Positions 1 to 8,827 of a stretch of DNA of 18,109 nt are shown one piece after another; position 1 is the stretch's first letter, and every line of letters starts with the position of its first letter. Source of the stretch: Peptococcaceae bacterium. GTDB lineage: Bacteria; Bacillota; Peptococcia; Peptococcales; Peptococcaceae. The notes under the pieces were generated by a model. That model worked only from the letters and a program-made list of their open reading frames with translations, did no database searches and was not told the origin of the DNA. The translations under genes and the position numbers were made by a program. The stretch is from the NCBI GenBank assembly GCA_017622155.1, contig JAGARS010000011.1:1-18109 (forward strand). The letters run 5' to 3'.

Positions 1-14
1 GGTTGTGATTGTCT

Positions 15-47
15 AAGAGCAGTTGCAAAGTACGACTGCTCTTTTTT
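15..47 (+). terminator. Intrinsic terminator of an upstream gene
   Basis: A 9-bp perfect stem (15-23 with 35-43) with an 11-nt loop is followed by a run of six T (42-47). It would end transcription of a + strand gene lying left of the window, so dprA probably starts a new or weakly read-through transcript. Confidence 0.85.
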
Positions 48-84
48 CATTCTGAATTTTATGAGAATGGGTGTGACAGAATCT

Positions 85-1254
85 ATGACAGATGAAATTT
101 ATTGGGCTGCACTGCATAAAATGTGGGAAAATATGCAGAATAGTGGCCGTATCCTTCGTGAATTGCTGCTAAAAACGACGGGTGAAATGCTGTGGAAAGC
201 CTCTGCCATGACACTGGATCAGTATCTGCCGGATTTACCTGCAGAGTACAAACAGGTGCTTTTGGCTGAGCGCAGACGATATGATTTAAGCAAAATTGAG
301 GCATATATTCATACACAGCACATACATATGCTGTTGTACAAAGATTCTGCGTATCCGCCTTTGCTGAAAGAAATTCATCAGCCACCGGCAATTCTATATT
401 ATAAAGGTACTTTTATGAATGAACCTTTACAAATTGGTATGGTGGGAAGCCGCAAAGCGGATCGATATGGGATGGAGACTGCAGAACGCATTGCATCTGA
501 ATTCAGTCTGGCGAATATACCGGTAGTCAGCGGTCTGGCGAAAGGGATTGATGCAGCGTCGCATAAAGGTGCAATTGCACATCATGGCGGTACAATCGCA
601 GTGCAAGGCTGCGGCATCGATCAGGTTTATCCGAAGGAAAATAAAAAACTGGCCGAAGAAATTTTATCTCATGAAAAAGGCTGTATTCTTACAGAATTTC
701 CGATTGGCAGTGCGCCGGCGGCTTGGCATTTTCCTATGCGAAACCGTATTATCAGCGGCTTATCGCAGGGTGTCGTAATTGTACAGGCTGCAAGAAAAAG
801 CGGTGCATATATCACTGTAGAAACTGCATTAGAACAAGGCAGAGATGTGTTTGCTGTACCGGGTGAGATATCCAACCCATTGTCGGAAGGTCCGCATCAG
901 CTATTAAAAGAAGGGGCACAGCTTATTACTTGTGCTGATGATGTACTCGCTTCTTATGGATTGAAAAAAGAACAAAAAAAGAGATCAAATAAAACGAATA
1001 ATAAAGAAAACAATGCCAAACAGGAAGAACAGCAAATTACATTGTTTGATACACAGCCATCCGCACCTGATGTGGATTTGTCGCCGGAAGAAGCAAGGAT
1101 ACTGAATCTGTTTACTGCAGAACCGCTTACAATAGAAGAAGCGGCGTATCTGTCAAAACTTCCAATGTCGGATTTGATGTCGATTTTAAGCATGTTGGAG
1201 CTTTATGGGCTGATTGAGCCAATGGTTGGCAGAAAATATATCAGAATAGGTTGA
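85..1254 (+). CDS. dprA: DNA processing protein DprA (single-strand DNA-binding, RecA loader)
   Basis: DprA/Smf binds incoming single-stranded DNA in the cytoplasm and loads RecA during natural transformation. The Rossmann-like core is complete: VGSRKADRYG near residue 120, SGLAKGID near 149, then GCGIDQVYP, FPMRNRIISGLS, EQGRDVFAVPG and a GAQLI segment. A Lys/Asn/Gln-rich linker leads to a C-terminal winged-helix domain (about residues 330-389). The ATG at 85 is chosen because MTDEIYWAALHK looks like the usual DprA N-terminus. An in-frame ATG at 61 would add 8 residues. Neither has a good Shine-Dalgarno sequence; the purine-rich stretch at 68-75 is the best candidate. It ends 10 bp before the preferred topA start, so the two are probably co-transcribed. 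The family is certain, the start is not. Confidence 0.95.
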   Translation: MTDEIYWAALHKMWENMQNSGRILRELLLKTTGEMLWKASAMTLDQYLPDLPAEYKQVLLAERRRYDLSKIEAYIHTQHIHMLLYKDSAYPPLLKEIHQPPAILYYKGTFMNEPLQIGMVGSRKADRYGMETAERIASEFSLANIPVVSGLAKGIDAASHKGAIAHHGGTIAVQGCGIDQVYPKENKKLAEEILSHEKGCILTEFPIGSAPAAWHFPMRNRIISGLSQGVVIVQAARKSGAYITVETALEQGRDVFAVPGEISNPLSEGPHQLLKEGAQLITCADDVLASYGLKKEQKKRSNKTNNKENNAKQEEQQITLFDTQPSAPDVDLSPEEARILNLFTAEPLTIEEAAYLSKLPMSDLMSILSMLELYGLIEPMVGRKYIRIG

Positions 1255-1264
1255 GGTGTTTCGA

Positions 1265-3373
1265 TTGGGAAAAACACTTGTCATCGTGGAGTCGCCGTCA
1301 AAAGCGAAAACCATTGAAAAGTTTTTAGGAAAAAATAAATATGAAGTACTGGCATCGGTTGGTCATGTGCGCGATTTACCAAAAAGTCAGTTGGGGATTG
1401 ATGTTGAAAATGATTTTGCGATGAAATACATTACCATTCGCGGTAAAGGTGACAAAATCAAGGAACTGAAAAAAGCAGCATCAAAAGCTGATGCTGTGCT
1501 GTTAGCGCCCGACCCGGACCGTGAAGGTGAGGCCATTGCATGGCATTTGATGGAAACATTAAAAATCGATCCGGAATCGTGCTGCAGAATCGAGTTTAAC
1601 GAAATTACAAAAGATGCAGTGAAAAATGCGGTGAAACATCCGCGACAGATTGCATATAATCGTGTCAATTCTCAACAGGCGCGCCGTGTACTGGACCGTT
1701 TTATCGGTTATCAGTTAAGTCCGCTGTTATGGCGTAAAGTAAAAAAAGGGCTGAGTGCAGGACGTGTGCAGTCGGTAACTGTAAGATTGATTTGCGAACG
1801 CGAAGAAGAAATCAACAGCTTTATTCCGGAAGAATACTGGACATTGGATAACGAGTTTGCCACTTCTGATAAAGGAAAACTTGCGGCTAAGCTTGCAAAG
1901 ATTGATGGCAAAAAAGCAGAAATTCATTCTGAAGCTGAAATGCAGGTTGTTTTAGATGCATTAAAAGATGCTGTATATACGGTTGCAGATGTAAAAGTCC
2001 AGAAGAAAACAAAAAATCCAAGTGCGCCGTTTATTACAAGTACTTTACAGCAGGATGCCTATCGTAAGCTGAATTTTGTAGCAAAGCGTACGATGCATAC
2101 AGCACAGCAGCTGTATGAAGGTGTATCTTTAGGGAAAGCTGGCACTTTAGGCTTGATTACGTATATGAGAACTGACTCTACCCGCATTTCTGATGTGGCA
2201 AAAGCAGATGCAGCAGCATTTATCAAAGCAAATTATGGAGATGCGTATCTGCCAAAAGTGCAGAAAGAATATAAAAACAAAAACAACGCACAGAATGCCC
2301 ACGAGGCTATTCGTCCAACTTATGTAGATAAAACACCGGAATCGGTGAAAGCATATCTGACACCGGATCAGTATAAATTGTATAAGCTAATCTGGGAACG
2401 GTTTGTTGCCAGCCAGATGGCTCCTGCTCAATTAGAGCAGACCACTGTTTTGATTCGTTCCGGTGTATACGACTTTACAGCTAACGGTACCGTGGTTACT
2501 TTCAATGGTTATAAAGAAGTATACGAAGAGCCTGCAGATGATAAAGAAGAGAATCAGAAACTGACAAAAGTAGAAACGGGGCAGACATTAAGCAGTAAAA
2601 AACTGCTGCCAAAACAGCATTTTACCCAGCCTCCGGCTCGATATACCGAAGCGAGTCTGATTAAGGCGCTGGAAGAACTGGGGATTGGCCGTCCAAGTAC
2701 GTATGCGGCCACAATAGATACCATTTTGACACGAAACTATGTGGTACGCGAAGCCAAACAGTTTTATCCAACAGAGCTTGGCACCATCGTGGTGGATTTG
2801 CTGAAAGAACATTTTCCGGATATTGTCAATGTAGATTTTACTGCTGATATGGAAACCAAACTGGATGGTATTGAAGAAGGCGAGCATTACTGGAAAGATG
2901 TTGTGCGTGATTTCTATGAACCATTTTCCAAAGATTTGGCCGCTGCGGAAGAAAAAATCGGTAAAATTAAAATTGAAGATGAAGTAACCGATGAAATCTG
3001 TGAAAAATGCGGACGCAACATGGTAATTAAAATCGGTCGTTTCGGCAAATTCCTGGCTTGTCCGGGCTTCCCTGCCTGCAGCAATGCCAAACCGCTGTTG
3101 GAAAAAATTGATGTGCCATGTCCGGAATGTGAGCATGGGGAAGTGGTATTGCGCCGTAGCAAAAAAGGCCGTACATTTTATGGATGCAGCAATTATCCTG
3201 AATGCAGTTTCGTAAGCTGGGACAAACCAACCGGTAAACGATGCCCGCATTGTAACAGTATTATGGTAGAACGCAGAACCAAAAAAGGGAAACTGATTAT
3301 TTGCAGTAACAAGGAGTGTAATTATGAACCAGAACAACAGCCAGACAAACAAGCAGCAGGCGAAGAAAGTTAA
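1265..3373 (+). CDS. topA: DNA topoisomerase I (type IA)
   Basis: Type IA topoisomerase that relaxes negative supercoils through a transient 5'-phosphotyrosine link. The N-terminal TOPRIM domain has [15 protein letters not shown] and the acidic [12 protein letters not shown] motif. The catalytic tyrosine lies in [10 protein letters not shown], at about residue 300. The C-terminus has three Cys4 zinc-ribbon modules, starting near residues 579 (CEKC), 619 (CPEC) and 660 (CPHC). Length, about 702 aa, is normal for Bacillota. The TTG at 1265 is preferred because GAGGTG lies 6 nt before it and the protein then begins (M)GKTLVIVES. An in-frame GTG at 1256 would overlap that Shine-Dalgarno sequence. 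The last 50 bp are shared with trmFO in another frame. Confidence 0.97.
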   Translation: MGKTLVIVESPSKAKTIEKFLGKNKYEVLASVGHVRDLPKSQLGIDVENDFAMKYITIRGKGDKIKELKKAASKADAVLLAPDPDREGEAIAWHLMETLKIDPESCCRIEFNEITKDAVKNAVKHPRQIAYNRVNSQQARRVLDRFIGYQLSPLLWRKVKKGLSAGRVQSVTVRLICEREEEINSFIPEEYWTLDNEFATSDKGKLAAKLAKIDGKKAEIHSEAEMQVVLDALKDAVYTVADVKVQKKTKNPSAPFITSTLQQDAYRKLNFVAKRTMHTAQQLYEGVSLGKAGTLGLITYMRTDSTRISDVAKADAAAFIKANYGDAYLPKVQKEYKNKNNAQNAHEAIRPTYVDKTPESVKAYLTPDQYKLYKLIWERFVASQMAPAQLEQTTVLIRSGVYDFTANGTVVTFNGYKEVYEEPADDKEENQKLTKVETGQTLSSKKLLPKQHFTQPPARYTEASLIKALEELGIGRPSTYAATIDTILTRNYVVREAKQFYPTELGTIVVDLLKEHFPDIVNVDFTADMETKLDGIEEGEHYWKDVVRDFYEPFSKDLAAAEEKIGKIKIEDEVTDEICEKCGRNMVIKIGRFGKFLACPGFPACSNAKPLLEKIDVPCPECEHGEVVLRRSKKGRTFYGCSNYPECSFVSWDKPTGKRCPHCNSIMVERRTKKGKLIICSNKECNYEPEQQPDKQAAGEES

Positions 3374-4676
3374 TATTATCGGTGCCGGGCTGGCCGGATC
3401 CGAAGCGGCATGGCAATTGATTCAGCGCGGTATTCCGGTGCGTTTGTATGAAATGCGTCCAAAAAAATACTCTCCTGCACATCATACCGATAACTTTGGG
3501 GAGCTGGTATGCAGCAATTCTTTGCGTGCCAACAATATTGAGAATGCAGTGGGGCTTTTAAAAGAAGAATTACGTCGCATGGATTCTTTGATTATGCGCT
3601 GTGCAGATGAAAATCAAGTACCTGCCGGCGGAGCTCTGGCGGTTGACCGTGAAAAATTTTCCTCACAGATTACACAGATTTTGACCAGTCATCCTCTTGT
3701 AGAAGTAATCTATGAAGAAGTGACTGAAATTCCGGAAGATGAAATTACCATTATTGCTACGGGGCCATTAACAGATGGAGCCATGGCGGAATATGTAAAA
3801 CAAGCCACTTCTCAGGATGATTTATATTTTTATGATGCTGCAGCACCGATTGTGACAGCAGAATCTATTAATTACGACAAGGCATTCTGGGCTTCCCGTT
3901 ACGATAAAGGAGATGCCGATTATCTCAACTGTCCCATGACAGAAGAAGAATACAATGCATTTTATGATGCATTAATCAGTGCGGAAGTAATTGAAACGAA
4001 AGAATTCGAGAAGGCTAAATTTTTTGAAGGCTGTATGCCAATTGAAGCAATGGCGAGCAGAGGGCGACAGACATTGTTATTTGGTCCGATGAAACCGGTA
4101 GGCTTGATTGATCATCGCTATGAAGAAAAAGAATTTTATGCAGTTGTACAGCTGCGCAAAGACAACCAGGAAGGCACGTTGTTTAATATTGTAGGGTTTC
4201 AGTCTCGCATGAAGTGGGGCGAACAGAAACGGGTGCTGCAAATGATTCCCGGTCTTGAAAATGCTGAAATCGTTCGTTATGGGGTAATGCATCGCAATAC
4301 CTTTGTAAATGCACCTATATCACTGGAAGCCACTTGCAGAATCAAGAGTAAGGAACGTGTATTTCTGGCAGGGCAGATTACCGGTGTGGAAGGCTATGTG
4401 GAATCTACCGCCAGCGGTCTGGTGGCAGGTATTAATGCTGCCCGTATGTATCAGGAACAGGCGCTGGTGACATTCCCGGTTACCACAGCCATCGGCGGGC
4501 TGCAGAATTATATTGTAACTGCCGACAGCAAGAGTTTCCAGCCAATGAATGTAAACTTTAGCCTCATTCCACCGCTGGAAGGCAAAAAAATCCGCAACAA
4601 AAAAGAAAAGAACGCCATCATTGCCCAGCGGGCACTGGATGATCTGGCAGCATTTTTAGATGCGGAGCAACTGTAA
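3324..4676 (+). CDS. trmFO: Methylenetetrahydrofolate--tRNA-(uracil-54) methyltransferase TrmFO
   Basis: FAD enzyme making 5-methyluridine at position 54 of the tRNA T-loop, with methylene-tetrahydrofolate as carbon donor and NAD(P)H as reductant. The GxGxxG dinucleotide-binding motif [12 protein letters not shown] is at about residues 18-29. Two family cysteines are present: C63 in [10 protein letters not shown] and C238 in FEGCMPIE, corresponding to the catalytic pair C53/C226 of the Bacillus enzyme. The start is set by AAGGAG (3311-3316) 7 nt before the ATG. It gives a polar extension of about 14 residues ahead of the point where most homologues begin, encoded entirely inside topA. The overlap suggests translational coupling to topA. 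A structured RNA candidate follows the stop codon. Confidence 0.96.
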   Translation: MNQNNSQTNKQQAKKVNIIGAGLAGSEAAWQLIQRGIPVRLYEMRPKKYSPAHHTDNFGELVCSNSLRANNIENAVGLLKEELRRMDSLIMRCADENQVPAGGALAVDREKFSSQITQILTSHPLVEVIYEEVTEIPEDEITIIATGPLTDGAMAEYVKQATSQDDLYFYDAAAPIVTAESINYDKAFWASRYDKGDADYLNCPMTEEEYNAFYDALISAEVIETKEFEKAKFFEGCMPIEAMASRGRQTLLFGPMKPVGLIDHRYEEKEFYAVVQLRKDNQEGTLFNIVGFQSRMKWGEQKRVLQMIPGLENAEIVRYGVMHRNTFVNAPISLEATCRIKSKERVFLAGQITGVEGYVESTASGLVAGINAARMYQEQALVTFPVTTAIGGLQNYIVTADSKSFQPMNVNFSLIPPLEGKKIRNKKEKNAIIAQRALDDLAAFLDAEQL

Positions 4677-4698
4677 AACCGAATTTTTTAAAATTGAT

Positions 4699-4858
4699 AA
4701 CCGGCAAACATTTTCTGCGGCGTCGAGATTGACATGAACAGATACGCAGGGATGTCTGTTATGCGGTGGATGAAATCCACCAGCATCAGACAGTCCCAGT
4801 AGATGTACATGGAACGAGGGAAGCAGAATTTGTTTGTCGGTTTTGTATTGTTTTTTTT
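4699..4858 (+). ncRNA. Candidate structured non-coding RNA, 6S-like architecture, family not identified
   Basis: The gap between trmFO and xerC folds into one long rod. A closing stem pairs 4699-4718 with 4823-4842 (17 Watson-Crick pairs, one G-U, one T-T internal loop). An apical arm at 4749-4797 pairs GGGA/TCCC, TGTCTG/CAGACA, ATGC/GCAT and GGTGGAT/ATCCACC around a GAA loop, with only small bulges. Between them is a large internal loop (4719-4748 and 4798-4822). A T-rich tract ending in eight T (4851-4858) follows, so the closing stem could also work as a terminator. Closing stem, central bubble and apical arm resemble 6S RNA, but no signature sequence was recognised. It could also be an attenuating leader of xerC. 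No convincing promoter was seen, only a weak -10-like TAAAAT near 4690. Confidence 0.6.
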
Positions 4859-4911
4859 AACAATTAAAAGTAAAATATAAACAGAATATTTTTAGAAGCG
4901 AGGTGATCCCC

Positions 4912-5826
4912 ATGGCACACACATTTGATACATATTTGCAGGAATTTTTGAACTGGCTGCGGAATGAAAAAACATGTTCGGAAAATACCATTATCGCATA
5001 TCGTAAAGATTTGGAGCAGTTTGGTACATTTCTAACACAGGAAATGCTAACTGTAGAGGAAATCACCTATCGTGAATTGCGATTTTATATGGCATCCTTA
5101 CAACGGAATCAAGAACTGAAAAAAACAACTTTGAGCAGAAAAACTGCAGCGCTAAAAAGTTTCTTCAAATTTCTTAACAGGGAAGGGCTTATCGAACACA
5201 ACCCGGCTGATTTGCTTTCTGCACCGAAAAAAGAAAAACATTTGCCATCGGTGATTACTGAGATTGATATGATTGCTTTTCTAGATGACCACCTATCCGG
5301 TGAAAGCCCTGATAAACTTCGCGACAAAGCAATTTTTGAACTGCTTTACAGTTCCGGTCTTCGCGTATCGGAACTGGTGGATATTGATGTACGTGACATA
5401 CAAAAACAGAAAGGTCTTTTGCGTATTATCGGGAAAGGCAGTAAGGAACGGATTGTGCCGGTAGGTGAACAGGCACAGGCGGCTTTAGAACGATATATAG
5501 AAAGCGCCAGACCGATTCTTTTGAAACATGCCAAAGATAATGATGCCCAAGAGGCGCTGTTTTTAAATCAGCAGGGTGGAAGACTGACTGCTCGCGGCGT
5601 ACAGTATATTCTGGAGCAGTATGTCAAAAAAGGTGCACTAAAATACAAAGTTTCACCGCATGCATTTCGCCATACGTTTGCAACGCACCTTCTGGATAAT
5701 GGTGCGGATTTGCGTGTGATTCAAGAACTGTTAGGGCATGAAAGCCTTTCTACCACACAGGTATATACGGAAGTAAGTCGCAGTCATCTGCAGCAGATTT
5801 ATCTGAAATCGCACCCGCGTGCGTAA
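4912..5826 (+). CDS. xerC: Tyrosine recombinase XerC
   Basis: With XerD, XerC resolves chromosome dimers at dif. The N-terminal SAM-like DNA-binding domain (about residues 1-95) is followed by the catalytic domain with the full set R151 (SSGLRVSEL), K175 (GKGSKERI), H250 and R253 (HAFRHTFATHLL), H276 (GHESLSTTQ) and nucleophile Y285 (VYTEVS). Length of 304 aa is standard. The ATG at 4912 is chosen because GAGGTGAT lies just before it; an in-frame GTG at 4903 falls inside that Shine-Dalgarno sequence. XerC is assigned over XerD by the conserved neighbours trmFO and hslVU, since the two proteins are similar. It lies on the opposite arm from xerD and about 5.5 kb from the candidate dif site. Confidence 0.95.
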   Translation: MAHTFDTYLQEFLNWLRNEKTCSENTIIAYRKDLEQFGTFLTQEMLTVEEITYRELRFYMASLQRNQELKKTTLSRKTAALKSFFKFLNREGLIEHNPADLLSAPKKEKHLPSVITEIDMIAFLDDHLSGESPDKLRDKAIFELLYSSGLRVSELVDIDVRDIQKQKGLLRIIGKGSKERIVPVGEQAQAALERYIESARPILLKHAKDNDAQEALFLNQQGGRLTARGVQYILEQYVKKGALKYKVSPHAFRHTFATHLLDNGADLRVIQELLGHESLSTTQVYTEVSRSHLQQIYLKSHPRA

Positions 5827-5870
5827 ACTTTGAATGAATTCTACGATGATATAAATTTAGGAGGATGGAT

Positions 5871-6395
5871 ATGACAACGATTTTAGCAGTAAAAAAAGAT
5901 AACCAGGTAGCTATCGCCGGTGACGGACAGGTAACCATGGGCGAAAATGTGATTATGAAACATTCCGCGAAAAAAGTGCGGACATTGTATCATGGAAAAG
6001 TGGTGACAGGATTTGCCGGCAGTGTCAGTGATGCCATTGCATTGTTTGAAAAGTTTGAAAATCATCTGGAATCTACCCATGGCAATTTGACACGTGCAGC
6101 GGTAGATATGGCGAAAGAATGGCGCGGAGATGCTATGATGCGCAATCTGGAGGCTATGCTGATTGTTGCCGACAAAGAGGAACTGCTGGTATTGTCCGGT
6201 AACGGTGAAGTAATTACACCGGACTTTGATACAGTAGCTATCGGCTCAGGTGGAAGTTACGCCTATGCTGCGTCGCTGGCTTTATTGCAGAATACAGATC
6301 TCAGTGCAGCGGAAATTGCTCGGAAATCCCTTGAAATTGCCAGTGAAATCTGTGTATACACCAATGGACATATTACTGTTGAGGAAGTAAAATAG
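5871..6395 (+). CDS. hslV: ATP-dependent protease HslVU, proteolytic subunit HslV
   Basis: HslV (ClpQ) forms the double-hexamer proteolytic chamber capped by HslU. It is an N-terminal nucleophile protease related to proteasome beta subunits. The start at 5871 gives M-TTILAV, so removal of Met exposes the catalytic Thr. The family motif GDGQVTMG and the AKKVR segment follow. AGGAGG lies 6 nt before this ATG, whereas the in-frame ATG at 5865 directly abuts the Shine-Dalgarno sequence and would bury the Thr. Length of 174 aa is normal. The stop codon overlaps the Shine-Dalgarno sequence of hslU, which fits tight co-translation of the two subunits. Confidence 0.97.
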   Translation: MTTILAVKKDNQVAIAGDGQVTMGENVIMKHSAKKVRTLYHGKVVTGFAGSVSDAIALFEKFENHLESTHGNLTRAAVDMAKEWRGDAMMRNLEAMLIVADKEELLVLSGNGEVITPDFDTVAIGSGGSYAYAASLALLQNTDLSAAEIARKSLEIASEICVYTNGHITVEEVK

Positions 6396-6411
6396 GAGGC
6401 TTGGAATTGAT

Positions 6412-7830
6412 ATGGAATATTTACCGCAGGACAGTTTGACTCCGCAGCAGATTGTGACGGAGCTGGACAAATATATTATCGGGCAGAATGAAGCCAAAAA
6501 ATCTGTAGCGGTGGCATTACGCAATCGTTATCGCAGAAGCCGTCTGCCAAAAGAACTGCAGGAAGAAATTAGTCCGAAAAATATTATTATGATTGGGCCT
6601 ACCGGTGTAGGTAAAACCGAAATTGCCCGCCGTCTGGCGAAACTGGTTCATGCACCATTTGTCAAAGTGGAAGCAACTAAATTTACTGAAGTAGGTTATG
6701 TTGGCCGTGATGTAGAGAGCATTGTTCGTGATCTCGTTGAAGTAGCGATTCGTATGGTAAATGATAGCAAAATCGTAAGTGTGGAATATCAGGCGGAACA
6801 GCTGGCTGAAGAGCGTCTCTTAGATATTATGGCACCGTATCCAAAGAAAAAGTCCGCAATGCCGAATCCGTTTGAAATGTTTTTCAACAACGGTCAAAAC
6901 AACAATACCGCCAACAACAGCAGCAATACGTATGATACGGATATGCAGGCTATTAAAGATAAACGGGAAATTCTGAAGCAGAAATTGCGCCGTCAGGAAC
7001 TGGAAGATGATATGATTGAGGTAGAAGTGGAAGATTCCAATGCCATGAATGATATGCTGGCCAGCATGGGTATGGATGATACCAATGGCAATTTTGGCGA
7101 TATGATGAGCGGATTTATGCCGAAAAAAATGAAAAAACGTAAAGTGACCGTGGAACAGGCACGTAAAATTCTGGCGCAGCAGGAAGCCGAAAAGCTGGTG
7201 GATTTTGACGAAGTAAAACAGGAAGCCATTGCACTTGCAGAAAACCATGGCATTATTTTTCTGGATGAAATTGATAAAATCGCAAGCAAAGGCGCAAGCC
7301 ACGGGCCGGATGTATCTCGTGAAGGCGTACAGAGAGATATTCTGCCTATCGTAGAAGGCAGTGTAGTGAAAACGAAATACGGTAATGTACGTACCGATCA
7401 TATGCTGTTTATTGCAGCCGGTGCATTCCATGTAGCCAAACCAACAGATTTGATTCCGGAACTGCAAGGTCGTTTTCCGGTAACTGTACATCTGGAAAGC
7501 TTAACCAAAGAGGATTTGGAACGAATCCTTCGTGAGCCAAGCAATGCATTGCCAAACCAGTATGCACAGTTATTAAAAACGGAAGGCGTAGAACTCATTT
7601 TTACCGATGAGGCAATTACACTTCTGGCAAGCATCACTTATGATATGAATGAACAGACTGAAAACCTGGGGGCAAGACGCCTGCACACCATTATGGAACG
7701 TCTTCTGGCTGATATTATGTTCGCTGCCAGCGATTATCAAGGTCAGCAATTTGTCATTGATGATGCTTACGTAACAGACAAATTACATGATATGATTGAT
7801 GATCGTGACCTTAGCAAATTTATGTTGTAA
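6412..7830 (+). CDS. hslU: ATP-dependent protease HslVU, ATPase subunit HslU
   Basis: HslU (ClpY) is the AAA+ unfoldase that feeds substrates to HslV. Walker A GPTGVGKT is at about residues 62-69, the pore loop GYVGRD follows, and Walker B IIFLDE is at about 281-286. Near the C-terminus are the arginine-rich GARRLHTIMERLL and the tail DLSKFML, which in the family inserts into HslV. The I-domain inserted between the Walker motifs starts with an Asn-rich, low-complexity stretch (near residues 160-178) and continues with Met- and acid-rich sequence. AGGAGG overlaps the hslV stop codon, leaving a long spacing of 12 nt to the ATG. In many Bacillota codY follows; here the gene is followed by the rpsB promoter. 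Confidence 0.97.
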   Translation: MEYLPQDSLTPQQIVTELDKYIIGQNEAKKSVAVALRNRYRRSRLPKELQEEISPKNIIMIGPTGVGKTEIARRLAKLVHAPFVKVEATKFTEVGYVGRDVESIVRDLVEVAIRMVNDSKIVSVEYQAEQLAEERLLDIMAPYPKKKSAMPNPFEMFFNNGQNNNTANNSSNTYDTDMQAIKDKREILKQKLRRQELEDDMIEVEVEDSNAMNDMLASMGMDDTNGNFGDMMSGFMPKKMKKRKVTVEQARKILAQQEAEKLVDFDEVKQEAIALAENHGIIFLDEIDKIASKGASHGPDVSREGVQRDILPIVEGSVVKTKYGNVRTDHMLFIAAGAFHVAKPTDLIPELQGRFPVTVHLESLTKEDLERILREPSNALPNQYAQLLKTEGVELIFTDEAITLLASITYDMNEQTENLGARRLHTIMERLLADIMFAASDYQGQQFVIDDAYVTDKLHDMIDDRDLSKFML

Positions 7831-7846
7831 AATCATAAAAAAGTTC

Positions 7847-7875
7847 TTGCAATTTATGGTTAGGTATGCTAATAT
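7847..7875 (+). promoter_or_regulatory. Sigma-A-type promoter of rpsB
   Basis: A -35 TTGCAA (7847-7852) and a -10 TAATAT (7870-7875) are separated by exactly 17 bp. A TGC just before the -10 makes it an extended -10 element. It lies 17 bp after the hslU stop codon and leads into the structured rpsB leader, with an expected start near 7882. Confidence 0.75.
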
Positions 7876-7897
7876 ATTTAGCGGTGCAAATACACAC

Positions 7898-7960
7898 ATC
7901 ATGTGATTTTACAGGAAGAGCCCACAAACAGCGGGTTCCTGTAAAAGATGACCATGATGG
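7898..7960 (+). promoter_or_regulatory. Structured 5' leader of rpsB, candidate S2 autoregulatory element
   Basis: The leader RNA can form a three-part hairpin. An outer helix pairs ATCATG with CATGAT (near 7898-7903 and 7953-7958). A 9-bp central helix pairs TTTTACAGG (7907-7915) with CCTGTAAAA (7938-7946). An inner AGCCC/GGGTT helix closes a small loop. No T-tract follows, so it is not a simple terminator. It lies about 50 nt before the rpsB start codon. Many bacterial ribosomal-protein operons are controlled by such leaders; that this one binds S2 is inference. Confidence 0.5.
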
Positions 7961-8005
7961 AGGAATGCAACAATAAAATCTAATTTATGAGAGGAGGTGT
8001 CCGAA

Positions 8006-8749
8006 ATGGCAGTAATCTCTATGAAACAGTTATTAGAGGCTGGTGTACATTTTGGTCATCAAACAAGACGCTGGAACCCTAAAATGGCTCCTTACATCTT
8101 TGCAGAAAGAAATGGTATTTATATCATCGACCTGCAGAAAACAGTAAAAAAAGTGAATGAAGCTTATGAATTCGTTCGCGAAGTAGCAGCAGCAGGCAAA
8201 CCTGTACTGTTCGTTGGTACTAAAAAACAGGCTCAGGAAACCATCAAAGAAGAAGCTCTGCGTGCAGGTGAATTCTTCGTTAACGAAAGATGGCTGGGCG
8301 GTATGCTGACAAACTACCAGACAATCGAAAAACGTATTAAACGTTTAAGAAAACTGGAAGAAATGGAAGCAGACGGCACATTAGAACTGCTGACCAAAAA
8401 AGAAAAATTCAAATTACTGAATGAAAAAGAAAAACTGGAACGTTTCTTAGGCGGTATCAAAGATATGCCTGAACTGCCAGGTGCTTTATTCGTAATCGAC
8501 CCAAGAAAAGAAAAAATTGCTGTTACCGAAGCTAAAAAATTAGGTATTCCAGTAGTTGCTATCGTAGATACTAACTGCGATCCTGATGATGTAGATTATG
8601 TTATTCCTGGTAACGACGATGCAATCAGAGCCGTTAAATTACTGGCATCTGTAATCTCCGACGCTGTTCTGGAAGCTAAACAGGGCGAAAGCATGGCTGA
8701 AGCTGCAGAAGAAGCTGTTGTAGAAGAAGCAGTAGAAGTACAAGAATAA
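8006..8749 (+). CDS. rpsB: 30S ribosomal protein S2
   Basis: Ribosomal protein S2 of the small subunit. The protein starts [27 protein letters not shown] and carries the S2 motifs [23 protein letters not shown] and [16 protein letters not shown], with an acidic Glu/Ala-rich tail. Length of 247 aa is typical. AGGAGGTG lies just before the ATG at 8006; an in-frame GTG at 7997 is inside that Shine-Dalgarno sequence. Codon use favours AAA, GAA, GCT and GTT, as expected for a highly expressed gene and unlike the upstream genes. It forms a transcription unit with tsf, broken by a hairpin. Confidence 0.98.
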   Translation: MAVISMKQLLEAGVHFGHQTRRWNPKMAPYIFAERNGIYIIDLQKTVKKVNEAYEFVREVAAAGKPVLFVGTKKQAQETIKEEALRAGEFFVNERWLGGMLTNYQTIEKRIKRLRKLEEMEADGTLELLTKKEKFKLLNEKEKLERFLGGIKDMPELPGALFVIDPRKEKIAVTEAKKLGIPVVAIVDTNCDPDDVDYVIPGNDDAIRAVKLLASVISDAVLEAKQGESMAEAAEEAVVEEAVEVQE

Positions 8750-8768
8750 TTCATATATGAACATCTGC

Positions 8769-8800
8769 ATAGGGTAACCACTGGTTACCCTATCATTTTA
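8769..8800 (+). terminator. Hairpin between rpsB and tsf, probably a leaky terminator or RNA-stability element
   Basis: A perfect 11-bp stem (8769-8779 with 8783-8793) with a 3-nt ACT loop is followed by CATTTTAT, a poor T-tract. It lies 19 bp after the rpsB stop codon. Since tsf has no obvious promoter of its own, partial termination or mRNA protection is more likely than a full stop. Confidence 0.6.
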
Positions 8801-8827
8801 TAAAAGATTCTTAGGAGGAATTTTACA

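Noticed and set aside
2588..3352. Long open frame (254 codons) antisense to topA
   Set aside because: Phe/Ile-rich translation typical of an antisense shadow; topA on + has all its motifs and zinc ribbons here.
4699..4858. T-box, common metabolite riboswitch or SRP RNA
   Set aside because: No T-box UGGNACC antiterminator sequence, no known aptamer core, and no SRP GGAA apical signature; the downstream gene xerC is also not a usual riboswitch target.
6820..7491. 223-codon open frame antisense to hslU
   Set aside because: Mirror of hslU coding bias; His/Phe-rich and without recognisable features.
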